This document shows positions 10,534 through 18,147 of a DNA stretch of 25,719 nt, piece after piece (the stretch's first letter is position 1; the number at the start of each line of letters is the position of its first letter). The stretch comes from Hamiltosporidium magnivora (Eukaryota > Microsporidia > Dubosqiidae). The notes under the pieces are model-generated. The model had not been told where the DNA came from and did no database searches. It saw only the letters and a program-made list of their open reading frames with translations. The stretch is taken from the NCBI GenBank assembly GCA_004325065.1, contig PITI01000070.1, positions 1 to 25,719 on the forward strand, read 5' to 3'. The translations under genes were made by a program, and so were the position numbers.

Positions 10534-12952
10534 AAAAAACTTTAATTTAAATATACTTATAGGTCGAAATTTATTAAATGATTGTATTTTTTTAGGTTTA
10601 TATTCGGAATTTCACTTATTAAATGATGAAACTATTTTTTTATTGTAAATGTACCTTTTTTTTTAGTTTTTAAAAAAAATGTTTTTTTGAGTTTAAATAT
10701 TGTATGGAGTTCTGTCTTTGGACACACGTCGGATCTATTTAATAGATATTTTGCTGATTATGTACTAATAATTTCAGAAAAAAATAAACTTTCTCTTAAT
10801 TTAGATCAGAATGTAAATCGTATGAAAAATCAAAATAAGTGAAGTTCCCTCATAGCAATTTTTACACTTGAGGTTGCAAAAATATGAATGAATAGCAGAA
10901 TCTAATTGATGGTAGGACTAAAAAATCATATTATCTATGATTTATTTTTATGAAGTTTTCTTCTATTATATAATCTAGTTATATAATGACGAACAGGACG
11001 ACTCGCTTGTAAATATTTAATTTCATTGAAAAACGCTTGGAACAAATTATATTGTTCCGAGAGGAAATTGATCTTAAATGTGTTCAAATAACCTACAAAC
11101 GAATAACATCGTGCAGCACAACACAAAACATACCAAAATGGTTGATCAATTGAAAAAATCTGCATTAAATATTGTTTTTGACTATTAGCCTGTAATAAAT
11201 GGCAAGAATAGCAGTAATGAATATAGTTTTAAGTTTAATTTTTTAAAATAAAACCTGATCTATACCACCTTGTTCCGATGAAATTTAAAAGCTTTTCACA
11301 AATTCATAGTCGAATGTTCGATAATATTTATGTTTTATTCTTTTTTTAGGTAGAATTTTTTTACATATCTAACTATAATTTCATAAAGCAATTATTGTGG
11401 GATTAGTTGTACCTTTCATTTTTATACTTGCGAGAATCAATTTTTTCTGAAAGAAAACTGGTATTTTATACAGCGAATGAATTTAATATCACGAGTTAAA
11501 ACATTGTAAAAGAAAGAAATGAAAACTACACATCCGTTCACCTTTGAAACGAAGAGGCAAAAGAGGAAATAAATACGTAAGCAATGAATCTACTAATAAC
11601 ATTTAATAAAGAAACCGGTTTTCTGGACATAAAAACGCTTCACCTGACTAAATCCCAAATAAAAGAGAATGAAATGAAACGTGATGCTGATTTTAAATAA
11701 GATAAATTAAATAATGAGTCGGAGCTACCTAAAAATTTAAATTTAAATAAAATTATCATGAAAAATATGTCGAGATGAAATGACCACGTTTAAAACTATA
11801 TTTTTGGCAACGATCGTATTTAAATGATGCTCAGATCATTGGTTCCATTTTAGTGGGATACAAGCCACACAGGATTTAGGCCAATCCCCTATAATTCCGA
11901 GTAATAACAGATTAAAATAAAGAAATAGAAAACTTAGATTTATTTATCCTCGACATCGAAAGCTAAAAGAAGATCGAATATGTAAGTAAGTAAGTATAGG
12001 ATGGAAAATTAATTAAAAGCAAGCACTAAGCATTGAATTATGCAATCGTTTAGAGGTGGCTCAAAACGCTAAAAAAAATTACGTTTGAATAGATCAGGGA
12101 ATATTAGAAATTTAATCGAAATAAATACAATTCAATTACCTAGATCTAGAGGATTAAAAGGAAGTTTATTTTATTTTTATTTTTTGTTAAATAACAATCA
12201 GTCTGCTTTGTGCAATAAACAGTTGATAAATGATTTTTTACAGAGAAATCGTAATAATGTGAAATCTCATAGGGTTTTTAAGATAAAAGCTTCTTGAAGG
12301 TATCATTATGTGCTGATTTGAACCAATTTGTAGATTTAAGGCTGAAAAACTTAGATATGATATTTTCTGATGGTATTTCGTAAATTTAATAAAATTTAAA
12401 CTAAAAATTGAGATATTTATATTTTAAATAGACTTTAGAAGAAAAAAAACATGTTTAATCTATTCATTCTTAAATTAAAAGACGAATATATACTCATGTG
12501 TTCATATATAGGCATATTTATTTGCTTCAATGTTATTTAAACCAAAATATTCATATATTCAAAAATCAATCTTTTATATTATTAAAGCAAATGATGAATG
12601 AAAGGAGCGCATAAGTTATAAAACAGAATTATAAAATATAAAAACCCCAAAATAATTCATATTCAATTGATATATATTCAGTGAATATACAATACAATCA
12701 AATATTTGAAACATTAAACTTGGTTAATTTAAATCTTGTTTGAAAGTTGTCTTCGAGTTAAAAATACGCTTGTATATATTTGCCTGTAAGTTGAACAATA
12801 CTTGAATAACTTTGATAAAAATATTTTACAAAATTTAGATTTATATAATGACTTACAAAATAGAAAATACATTTAAAATTTCACATAAAATATCGTTCAA
12901 ATATAAAAAAATTTATTCAAATTATTCATGGGTATATTTGGTTCTAAATTAC
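10534..12952. other. 2.4-kb AT-rich intergenic region, no supported gene
   Basis: This lies downstream of the HECT ligase and before the 3' end of the small minus-strand gene. It holds only short frames: a 76-codon minus-strand frame at 10935-11165, a 70-codon TTG-start frame at 12085-12297, and a 38-codon ATG frame at 11584-11700. None matches a family I know. A short tetranucleotide repeat (GTAA units) sits at 11984-11998. The stretch 11820-11930 is less AT-rich than its surroundings and may be an old transposon relic, but nothing in it could be identified. Confidence 0.55.
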
Positions 12953-13153
12953 TTATATATCATCATTTAAAGTTACACTTCCTCTTCCTCTAAAAAAATA
13001 TTTCATTGCAACCTTCATCCATGAATAATACAAGGTAATAGCAATTAGACAATATAGGAGATAAATAGAAACCATAACAATTGTATTTCCAAAAAGCAAC
13101 CATTTTTTTTCGGTTGTCAAATCTATAGGCAAATATTCTGGTTCTTTTGGCAT
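12953..13153 (-). CDS. small putative membrane protein, family not recognised
   Basis: A 66-residue ATG-started frame. It has a short polar N-terminus (MPKEPEYLPIDLTTEKKW), a hydrophobic stretch at about residues 20-43 long enough for one membrane span, and a basic segment (about 47-57, with FFRGRGS) before an acidic tail NDDI. No cleavable signal peptide is evident. The positive residues after the span suggest a cytosolic C-terminus, which is an inference. It is transcribed away from CCT5 across a 374-bp gap, a normal arrangement for a real small gene. Base composition and residue variety look more coding than the random frames nearby. It could be a small subunit of an ER complex (translocon, signal peptidase, oligosaccharyltransferase) or of the vacuolar ATPase, but I see no diagnostic motif for any of these. 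Confidence 0.5.
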   Translation of the reverse strand: MPKEPEYLPIDLTTEKKWLLFGNTIVMVSIYLLYCLIAITLYYSWMKVAMKYFFRGRGSVTLNDDI

Positions 13154-13527
13154 TTTATTTTTTTGTTTCTGTTAGGAAAAAAAAGCTGTTTTAAAACTTT
13201 TTATGTTTTAGATAAGACTTTCAATTTTTATATAAAAAATTTTTCAAACATTTTTTTGAGATAAACACCTCAATTTGAAAATATTTTCTACATTCTTTCT
13301 TCGCTCAAAATATCATCGAAACAACAAAAATAAAATCCAATTACAGATTTTTTCGACAATTAATTCCAAAATTTTGCATATCAAATTCAATTTGTTTTAA
13401 TGTATTGGTGATGTTAAATTAAATTTTATTATTTTTTTGTTTTAAAACAGTTATAACCGACTCTGAAACTTTTTTTGATTAATTTTCAAAATTTTTTATT
13501 TAATTTTTTTCAAGATTTTCCCCTCCA
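13154..13527. other. divergent intergenic region between the small membrane protein gene and CCT5
   Basis: 374 bp of AT-rich DNA between two gene starts facing away from each other, so it should contain both promoters. Runs of A and T dominate. The only clear non-AT feature is the C-rich motif immediately before the CCT5 start, listed separately. On the minus strand a CCTAACAG string lies about 15 bases before the small gene's ATG. It resembles a branch-point plus 3' splice sequence, but no matching GTAAGT-type donor is visible upstream, so I do not call an intron. Confidence 0.5.
13520..13526 (+). promoter_or_regulatory. C-rich (CCC-type) motif just upstream of the CCT5 start
   Basis: The seven bases CCCCTCC end one base before the ATG at 13528, in surroundings that are otherwise almost entirely A and T. 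Short CCC or GGG motifs just before start codons are known in microsporidian genes and are thought to set the transcription start. This supports both the chosen ATG and the microsporidian assignment. The other genes in the window have no equally clear motif; the HECT ligase has only CC directly before its ATG. Confidence 0.5.
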
Positions 13528-15255
13528 ATGATAAATATTTTAACAGATGACCTTGGAAGAATATTGACACTACCAAAAGAAGAACAGGAATTTCAAATAA
13601 TGCAAGGAAAAGAAGTAACTAAAGCCAATTCCTTGGTAATAAAAGAAATTTCAGCACTTCTTTCTACTTCTTTAGGACCAAATGGATTGGATAAAATTTT
13701 ACAAAGCAAGGATGGAGATATTACTGTTACCAATGATGGAGCAACTATTCTTCAAAATATGGAAATGACAGAAAATCCCATTTCTCGTCTTATAGTTCAA
13801 CTTAGTCAATCACAGGATGAAGAAATAGGAGATGGAACAACATCGGTTGTTATTTTAGCCAATGCATTATTAACCCAAGCACTTTTACTCATCGAAAAAA
13901 ATATTCATCCAATAAGAATCATTGAAGGCTATGAAAAGGCATGTGAAATGGTGGTAGAATATCTAGAAAAAATATCAGATTCTATACTCGACAATCCATA
14001 TTTTTATATGTCAAAAGCTGCTTCTACTACATTAAACAGTAAAATCGTTTCAAAATATAACGATTATTTTTCAAAAATAGCGGTAAACACAATTTTAAAG
14101 GTTTGTGATATGAAAAGAAGAGACGTGGACTTTGATTTAATTAAAATTTCGACAAAAATTGGAAAAGATCTTGGTGATACTATTCTTGTAGATGGTGTAG
14201 TTATTAATAAAGAATTTAGTCATTTACAAATGAGAAAGGAAATAAAAAATGCAAAAATTGCTCTTTTGAGTTGTCCTTTCGAACCGCCAAAAATCAAGAC
14301 AAAACATACCTTGGAAATTTCATCGCCTGAAAGTTACAAAAAGCTACAGGAATATGAAAAAGAAACTTTCTTAGAAATGATTAGTAGTTTGAAACGTTGT
14401 GGTGCGGATTTAGTTATATGCCAATGGGGATTTGATGACGAGGCTAATTCACTTTTGATGGAAAACGATCTTCCTGCAATAAGATGGGTAGGCGGTTCTG
14501 AAATGGAGCTTATAGCCGTTCATACAAGAGGATCGATTATCAGTAGATTTGAAGATTTAAGACCTGAGGATTTAGGTAGAGGATCTGTTAAAGAACTTAG
14601 TTTAGGAACAGAAAACGAAAAAATAATTGTTATTGAAAATAATGCCAAGAAAAATCATTCTTGTGATCTCACCAAAGAATTTGATGGCGAAGATGAAAAT
14701 TTGAGCAATAAAATTGATACTGCCTTGAAAAATAAAGATTTAGTTCAAGAAACAGCAACTGATAGTGTAAAACAAAATACTGTAACAATTTTGATTCGAG
14801 GATGTAATAAGATGGTTTTGGAAGAGGCTGAAAGATCGTTACATGATGCCTTGTGTACTGTTAGAAATCTTTTGGTCAATGATAAGATTGTTTATGGTGG
14901 GGGTTCATGTGAATTAGCATGTTCTTTGTTTCTTAAAAAGAAATCGATGGAATCTTCTGATATTTTGTTCGATATATTGGAAGGTTTTTCGGTTTCTCTT
15001 GAAGAAATCCCAATGTGTTTGGCTAGAAACAGTGATTTGGATGCCGTAGAGTATATTTCTGATTTAAAAAAGAAACAAAGAGAAACCGGATGTGTCTCAC
15101 TTGGAGTAGATTGCATGGTAAATAATGAAATTGACATGAAAAAAAATTTCGTTTTTGATTCCTTGAAGTCTAAATCTCATCTCTTTAGAATGGCGACTCA
15201 AATGGTCAACATGATTCTAAAAATTGATGAAGTATTTTTAACGGAGAAAAAATAA
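13528..15255 (+). CDS. CCT5: T-complex protein 1 subunit epsilon (CCT5), cytosolic chaperonin
   Basis: 575 residues with end-to-end similarity to the epsilon subunit of TRiC/CCT, the hetero-oligomeric double-ring chaperonin that folds actin, tubulin and other cytosolic proteins using ATP. ATP-site motifs are intact: LGPNGLDK from residue 49, NDGAT at 69-73 and GDGTTS at 101-106. YGGGS at 456-460 marks the return to the equatorial domain. Epsilon-type stretches include VTNDGATIL, IHPIRI, RRDVDF, CPFEPPK.KTKH, QWGFDDEAN and RWVGG. The chain is ~35 residues longer than the usual ~540, and the excess is a charged insertion at about 372-416 just before VTILIRG. The ATG at 13528 lies directly behind a C-rich promoter motif and gives a normal N-terminus. 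The other ring subunits are not in this window. Confidence 0.96.
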   Translation: MINILTDDLGRILTLPKEEQEFQIMQGKEVTKANSLVIKEISALLSTSLGPNGLDKILQSKDGDITVTNDGATILQNMEMTENPISRLIVQLSQSQDEEIGDGTTSVVILANALLTQALLLIEKNIHPIRIIEGYEKACEMVVEYLEKISDSILDNPYFYMSKAASTTLNSKIVSKYNDYFSKIAVNTILKVCDMKRRDVDFDLIKISTKIGKDLGDTILVDGVVINKEFSHLQMRKEIKNAKIALLSCPFEPPKIKTKHTLEISSPESYKKLQEYEKETFLEMISSLKRCGADLVICQWGFDDEANSLLMENDLPAIRWVGGSEMELIAVHTRGSIISRFEDLRPEDLGRGSVKELSLGTENEKIIVIENNAKKNHSCDLTKEFDGEDENLSNKIDTALKNKDLVQETATDSVKQNTVTILIRGCNKMVLEEAERSLHDALCTVRNLLVNDKIVYGGGSCELACSLFLKKKSMESSDILFDILEGFSVSLEEIPMCLARNSDLDAVEYISDLKKKQRETGCVSLGVDCMVNNEIDMKKNFVFDSLKSKSHLFRMATQMVNMILKIDEVFLTEKK

Positions 15256-15457
15256 AAACTTGATAAACTATATTGTTTTAATATTCCATTTCATTTTCTT
15301 AGTCTTTCGGTTCTTCTATCTGCTTTAAATTAAAAAATTGTTGCAAAGGTTTTTGAAGTTAAATAGACTTTTATACTTTTTTTATATATTTTTTAATTAA
15401 ACAGAAATCATAAAAATAAAATGGTTAAGTTACAAAATAGACAATAAAGTCGATATT
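15256..15457. other. CCT5 downstream region
   Basis: About 200 bp of AT-rich sequence between the CCT5 stop codon and the first subrepeats of the transposon terminus. An AATAAA-like string (about 15414-15419) could serve as a polyadenylation signal for CCT5. Nothing else is recognisable. Confidence 0.35.
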
Positions 15458-15655
15458 CATGCGATTATATTATAGGGGTTTTCGATCAATATAATAATCC
15501 TTGCAATCAATATCATAATTTTTCGATCAATATAATAAAAGCTTCAATCAATATCATAATTTTTCGACAATATCATAATTTTTGCAGTCAATATCATAAT
15601 CCTTGCGATCAATATAATAATTATTTCTAAAAAGTGAAAATTTAAAAAATAATTT
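15458..15655. repeat. left terminal inverted repeat of the Tc1-like element, made of ~20-bp subrepeats
   Basis: About eight head-to-tail copies of a ~20-bp unit (approximate consensus TTKCRATCAATATMATAA) run from 15459 to 15624. The outermost copy is degenerate and one copy is a base or two shorter. An AT-rich inner segment extends to about 15655. The same unit occurs in the opposite orientation at 17658-17727, and the inner segment matches the reverse complement of about 16865-16921. This makes it one arm of a long inverted repeat enclosing the transposase remnant. Iterated subrepeats in such termini are commonly transposase-binding sites; that role is inferred here. Confidence 0.75.
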
Positions 15656-15794
15656 ATTCAGATATAACTAATTCCTATGTCAAATTTCTTTTCAGGTAAG
15701 ATACCAACGGGAATACATATCATTATCATGTCAGTAAAACATTAGTATGTTTAAAATCTGAAAATGATATGGTTTGGAGTGTCTTGTGGAAACA

Positions 15795-16834
15795 TCGGGA
15801 TCACGTAATAAAAATCTCTCACTAACCACCATTCCAACTCTAAGGAAACAAATAGTTCTAATAATGATCGGGAAAGTAATTGCAAAGACTATAGAAGGTT
15901 ATTCTATACCTTAGATTGTCTCAATGTATCGAATAAATTACCAAACGGTTAATAGTATCGTTAAACGTTATTTAAAAACCCGCCCGGTATTTGTAGTGAA
16001 AAGAGGTGCTGATAGGCGCTCAAAGTTAACTTTGGAAATAAAAGAGAGCTTACGAACTAATGTTTATTTTGTGTGTACAAAAACCCCGTATGAGCCTGCA
16101 GAATGGGTCAATTGCACATTTAATGTTGATGTGGCAACTAGTACCATTAATCTGCACCATGGGAGTTCCTTTTCACTCTAAAGCGTGTAACATTAATCTC
16201 TGAGCGTAGAAATTCACTTTCGACAATTAAGCTAAAAACCAATTACACAACTAGTTCTCGTGAGTTGGAGGTGATAACAATGACAAAAACTTTGTATTTT
16301 TAGATGAAGTTGGGTTATCGGTAGTAACACGCCCCAGTAGAGGTCATAATTGGAGGCGAATCTGCATACTTATCTGTAACTGCAGCCTGAAGTAGAAATA
16401 TTTTAGTAGTAACTGTAATGAACAAATATAGTACGATATACCATAAGATTCATAAGAGGGCTGTAAGTGGTGAGACTTTAAATTTTTTATTAAGGAGATT
16501 AATAAAAGTTTTCAATGGCAGATAATTTTGACGCCTATTTTTGAATAGACAAACCGAGAATTCTTTACTTTCGTTGATTGAATGATGATGAGGAAATTGC
16601 TTCGTATCAAAAAAATATCTTCCACCTTACTCTCCATTTCTTAATCTAATTGAGAATGCATTCTCAGTCTGGAAGGATAAAGTAATTCGAGGTGATGCTC
16701 GTACTGAGCCTCAGTTGAGAATATTAATTCGTGAAAAATTTAATGAGATATCGGTAGAACATTGTAGTTCTTTTTACCGTAAAATGGTAGGATATTTGCA
16801 AAAGGCTGAAGTGGGGCAAGTGATTCTTGAATAA
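15795..16834 (+). pseudogene. Tc1-like (DD34E) transposase, inactivated
   Basis: The translation is recognisable in pieces across frames. An N-terminal helix-turn-helix region begins near 15795-15850 (..MIGKVIAKTIEGYSIP) and is broken by a TAG at 15912-15914, followed by YRINYQTVNSIVKRYLKTR. The catalytic core has FLDEVGLSVV..PSRGHNW with the first Asp at 16303-16305, a degraded ..IDKPRI with the second Asp at 16548-16550, and LPPYSPFLNLIENAF with the Glu at 16652-16654. The 101 nt between the second Asp and the Glu amount to 34 codons less one base, matching the Tc1 DD34E spacing with a one-base loss. The C-terminus VGQVILE ends at TAA 16832-16834. At least one stop and several frameshifts separate these blocks, so no active enzyme is encoded. 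Left-hand limits are approximate. Confidence 0.85.
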
Positions 16835-16864
16835 TAAATTTCAAGTACTATTATAAATTTAATT

Positions 16865-16934
16865 TTTTGAATTTTAATTTTTTAAATTTCTATTTTTTTA
16901 ATTTTTAAAAATAATTATTATATATTGCAAGGGT
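16865..16934. repeat. inner part of the right terminal inverted repeat, split by insertion
   Basis: The AT-rich run ending in AATAATTATTATAT (about 16908-16921), followed by ATATTGCAAGGGT (16922-16934), is the reverse complement of the inner part of the left terminus, where ATAATAATTATT follows the last GCGATC subrepeat. The repeat stops at 16934 and resumes at 17658, after the inserted element. The bases 16922-16934 are the left copy of the insertion's target duplication. Confidence 0.65.
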
Positions 16935-17657
16935 GTGGAGGGAGGATAAGCACATTAAACTTTCTGCTTGGTAATGAGTGTATAAAACTGGTGTGGGATC
17001 ATTGTTTGAATTTTTGGTGGGAATAAAACCACACTACATCTTCGGTTGTTCTTTGGGGGTTGTTATGAGGAGGAGAGGTCTAAGAAAAGGAGAAACCTTT
17101 TCTACAAATTTATTTGTAGTTTTTTATGTAACCAGATTACAGGCCGCAGCTGAACATGTAGGTAATTGCCATGTAAAAGCATGGGAGCCTAGCCTTGCTC
17201 ACTCGGGTCAGAAGACTTAGCGCCTGGGAGTTATAAAAATATAAACCCTTAAAAGCCGGGGGAGCTAAGTAGCAGGTTATACCTTTTGGTAGGACATTGC
17301 ACTGTCTAGGTGGTTCTCATGTAAATCTCTGAAATATATCTTAGCTAGAAGTTTATTGGGTTCAGAAAGTGTAGAGTAAGTAGGAATGCTGCATAGTCTT
17401 GGGGGAGCCCAGGGGGGGCTTCGGCCTTCGATCACACTCCATGCAACGGACATTAACGAACTCCGGGTAACTGCCTCGCCTATTAATTAGGTTCTACACA
17501 CCTGGTAGATGAAAGGCTTTGGGATGTAGGTATCGCAGGGGTTACCGAAGAGTATTGGAGTAGCAGTTATTTATGTTAAACCTAGAACTGCGTTAATGTC
17601 ATGAAAACAAATATAACACTTGCCACTGTTTTAAAAAGATGTGATATTTTTAAATAA
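16935..17657 (+). mobile_element. 723-bp GC-richer inserted element flanked by a 13-bp target-site duplication
   Basis: This segment interrupts the right terminus of the Tc1-like element. It is bracketed by identical 13-mers ATATTGCAAGGGT at 16922-16934 and 17658-17670, and removing it with one 13-mer reunites the two halves of the inverted repeat. A target duplication of this length fits target-primed insertion of a non-LTR element (LINE or SINE) rather than a cut-and-paste transposon. Its head (GGAGGGAGGATAAGCAC...) recurs in diverged form at 20256, so it belongs to a dispersed family. There is no convincing reading frame: an 80-codon GTG-start frame at 16978-17220 matches nothing known. 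It is much richer in G than all surrounding DNA and contains strong hairpins near 17398-17429. It is probably a SINE-like unit or the 5' untranslated region of an internally deleted LINE. Confidence 0.6.
17398..17429 (+). other. pair of overlapping GC-rich hairpins with a UUCG tetraloop
   Basis: CUUGGG, loop GGAG, CCCAGG (17398-17413) can form a six-pair stem. Directly after it, sharing a G, GGC-UUCG-GCC (17417-17426) forms a stem with the especially stable cUUCGg loop, extendable outward to 17414/17429 with two G-U pairs. Because they share bases, the two extended stems may compete. In DNA this AT-rich such a structure is unlikely to be accidental and suggests an RNA function for the inserted element, for example in its transcript's 5' region. 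The role is not known. Confidence 0.45.
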
Positions 17658-17727
17658 ATATTGCAAGGGTTATGATATTGATTGCAACAATTATGATATT
17701 GATCGAAAAACATGATATATATGGGCA
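17658..17727. repeat. outer part of the right terminal inverted repeat
   Basis: Copies of the ~20-bp subrepeat in inverted orientation (reading ...TTATGATATTGAT...). Two or three are clear, and a degenerate outermost copy ends near 17727. Aligned in reverse complement with the left terminus, the block matches closely across the TTTTCGATCAATAT.ATAA and TTGCAATCAATATCATAA units. The right terminus has fewer units than the left, so the array has gained or lost copies. Bases 17658-17670 are the right copy of the target duplication of the nested insertion. Confidence 0.7.
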
Positions 17728-18147
17728 AAATCATCGAAGTTTAATAAATTCTTATAATATTTTATGTCCTAACCTCTAAAATTTTTTAAAATCGATATTT
17801 CTGTTTATTTTCTTTAGCATAAACTTAAAATGTTATTATATTTAAAGACTTTTTGTTTTCTTTGTGCAATAATTCCTTTTATTCAACATTTTTATAGAAT
17901 AAAATGCCAAATTAATCAAACTCTTTAGGATTTAGATATAAAGTCTTACTGTAATTTTTTCTACATGGAAATCCATCTAAAGGAAATTCTTTTTTTGATT
18001 AATTCGTCCAAACAAACAAGATCCGTCAAAATAAAAATTAAAATTAAATCTATTCTATAAAAACATTCATTATCTTTTTTTTTAATTTACACAATGAAAA
18101 TATCAAATAGACGAAGATAGCTAACGTACACCGCGGCACTACATTCC
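17728..18147. other. region between the Tc1-like element and the LINE coding remnant
   Basis: No gene. The part nearest the LINE (about 18084-18147) is its 3' untranslated region on the minus strand. A run of nine T at 18075-18083 is an A9 tract on that strand and probably marks the retroelement's 3' end. The rest (17728-18074) is plain AT-rich sequence. I could not find a matching target duplication on the other side of the LINE. Confidence 0.4.

Larger units (their letters stand above)
15458..17727 (+). mobile_element. Tc1/mariner-superfamily DNA transposon (decayed, interrupted by a nested insertion)
   Basis: The element runs from the outermost left subrepeat to the outermost right subrepeat. 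It contains one broken DD34E transposase (15795-16834, +) and has long inverted termini with internal subrepeats. A later 723-bp insertion splits the right terminus, which is why the present length (~2.27 kb) exceeds the original (~1.5 kb). Exact outer ends and the expected TA target duplication cannot be fixed, because the outermost units are degenerate and the flanks are themselves TA-rich. Confidence 0.75.

Noticed and set aside
10400..10648. 82-codon plus-strand frame overlapping the HECT 3' end
   Set aside because: It is out of frame with the conserved HECT C-lobe, which it overlaps, and its tail is low-complexity.
10935..11165. 76-codon minus-strand frame
   Set aside because: It has a somewhat varied composition but no recognisable family, no promoter-like context and no neighbours. 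It could be an old transposon fragment, but I cannot support it.
11584..11700. 38-codon ATG frame with a hydrophilic peptide
   Set aside because: Too short and unsupported; it is preceded in frame by a stop and does not match anything I know.
12085..12297. 70-codon plus-strand frame
   Set aside because: TTG start, Asn- and Arg-rich, with no family match.
15459..15624. CRISPR array
   Set aside because: The repeats are ~20 bp, contiguous and without unique spacers. They match an inverted copy beyond a transposase remnant, so they are a transposon terminus.
16978..17220. 80-codon frame inside the inserted GC-rich element
   Set aside because: GTG start and no match. The segment is better explained as a non-coding retroelement region with RNA structure.
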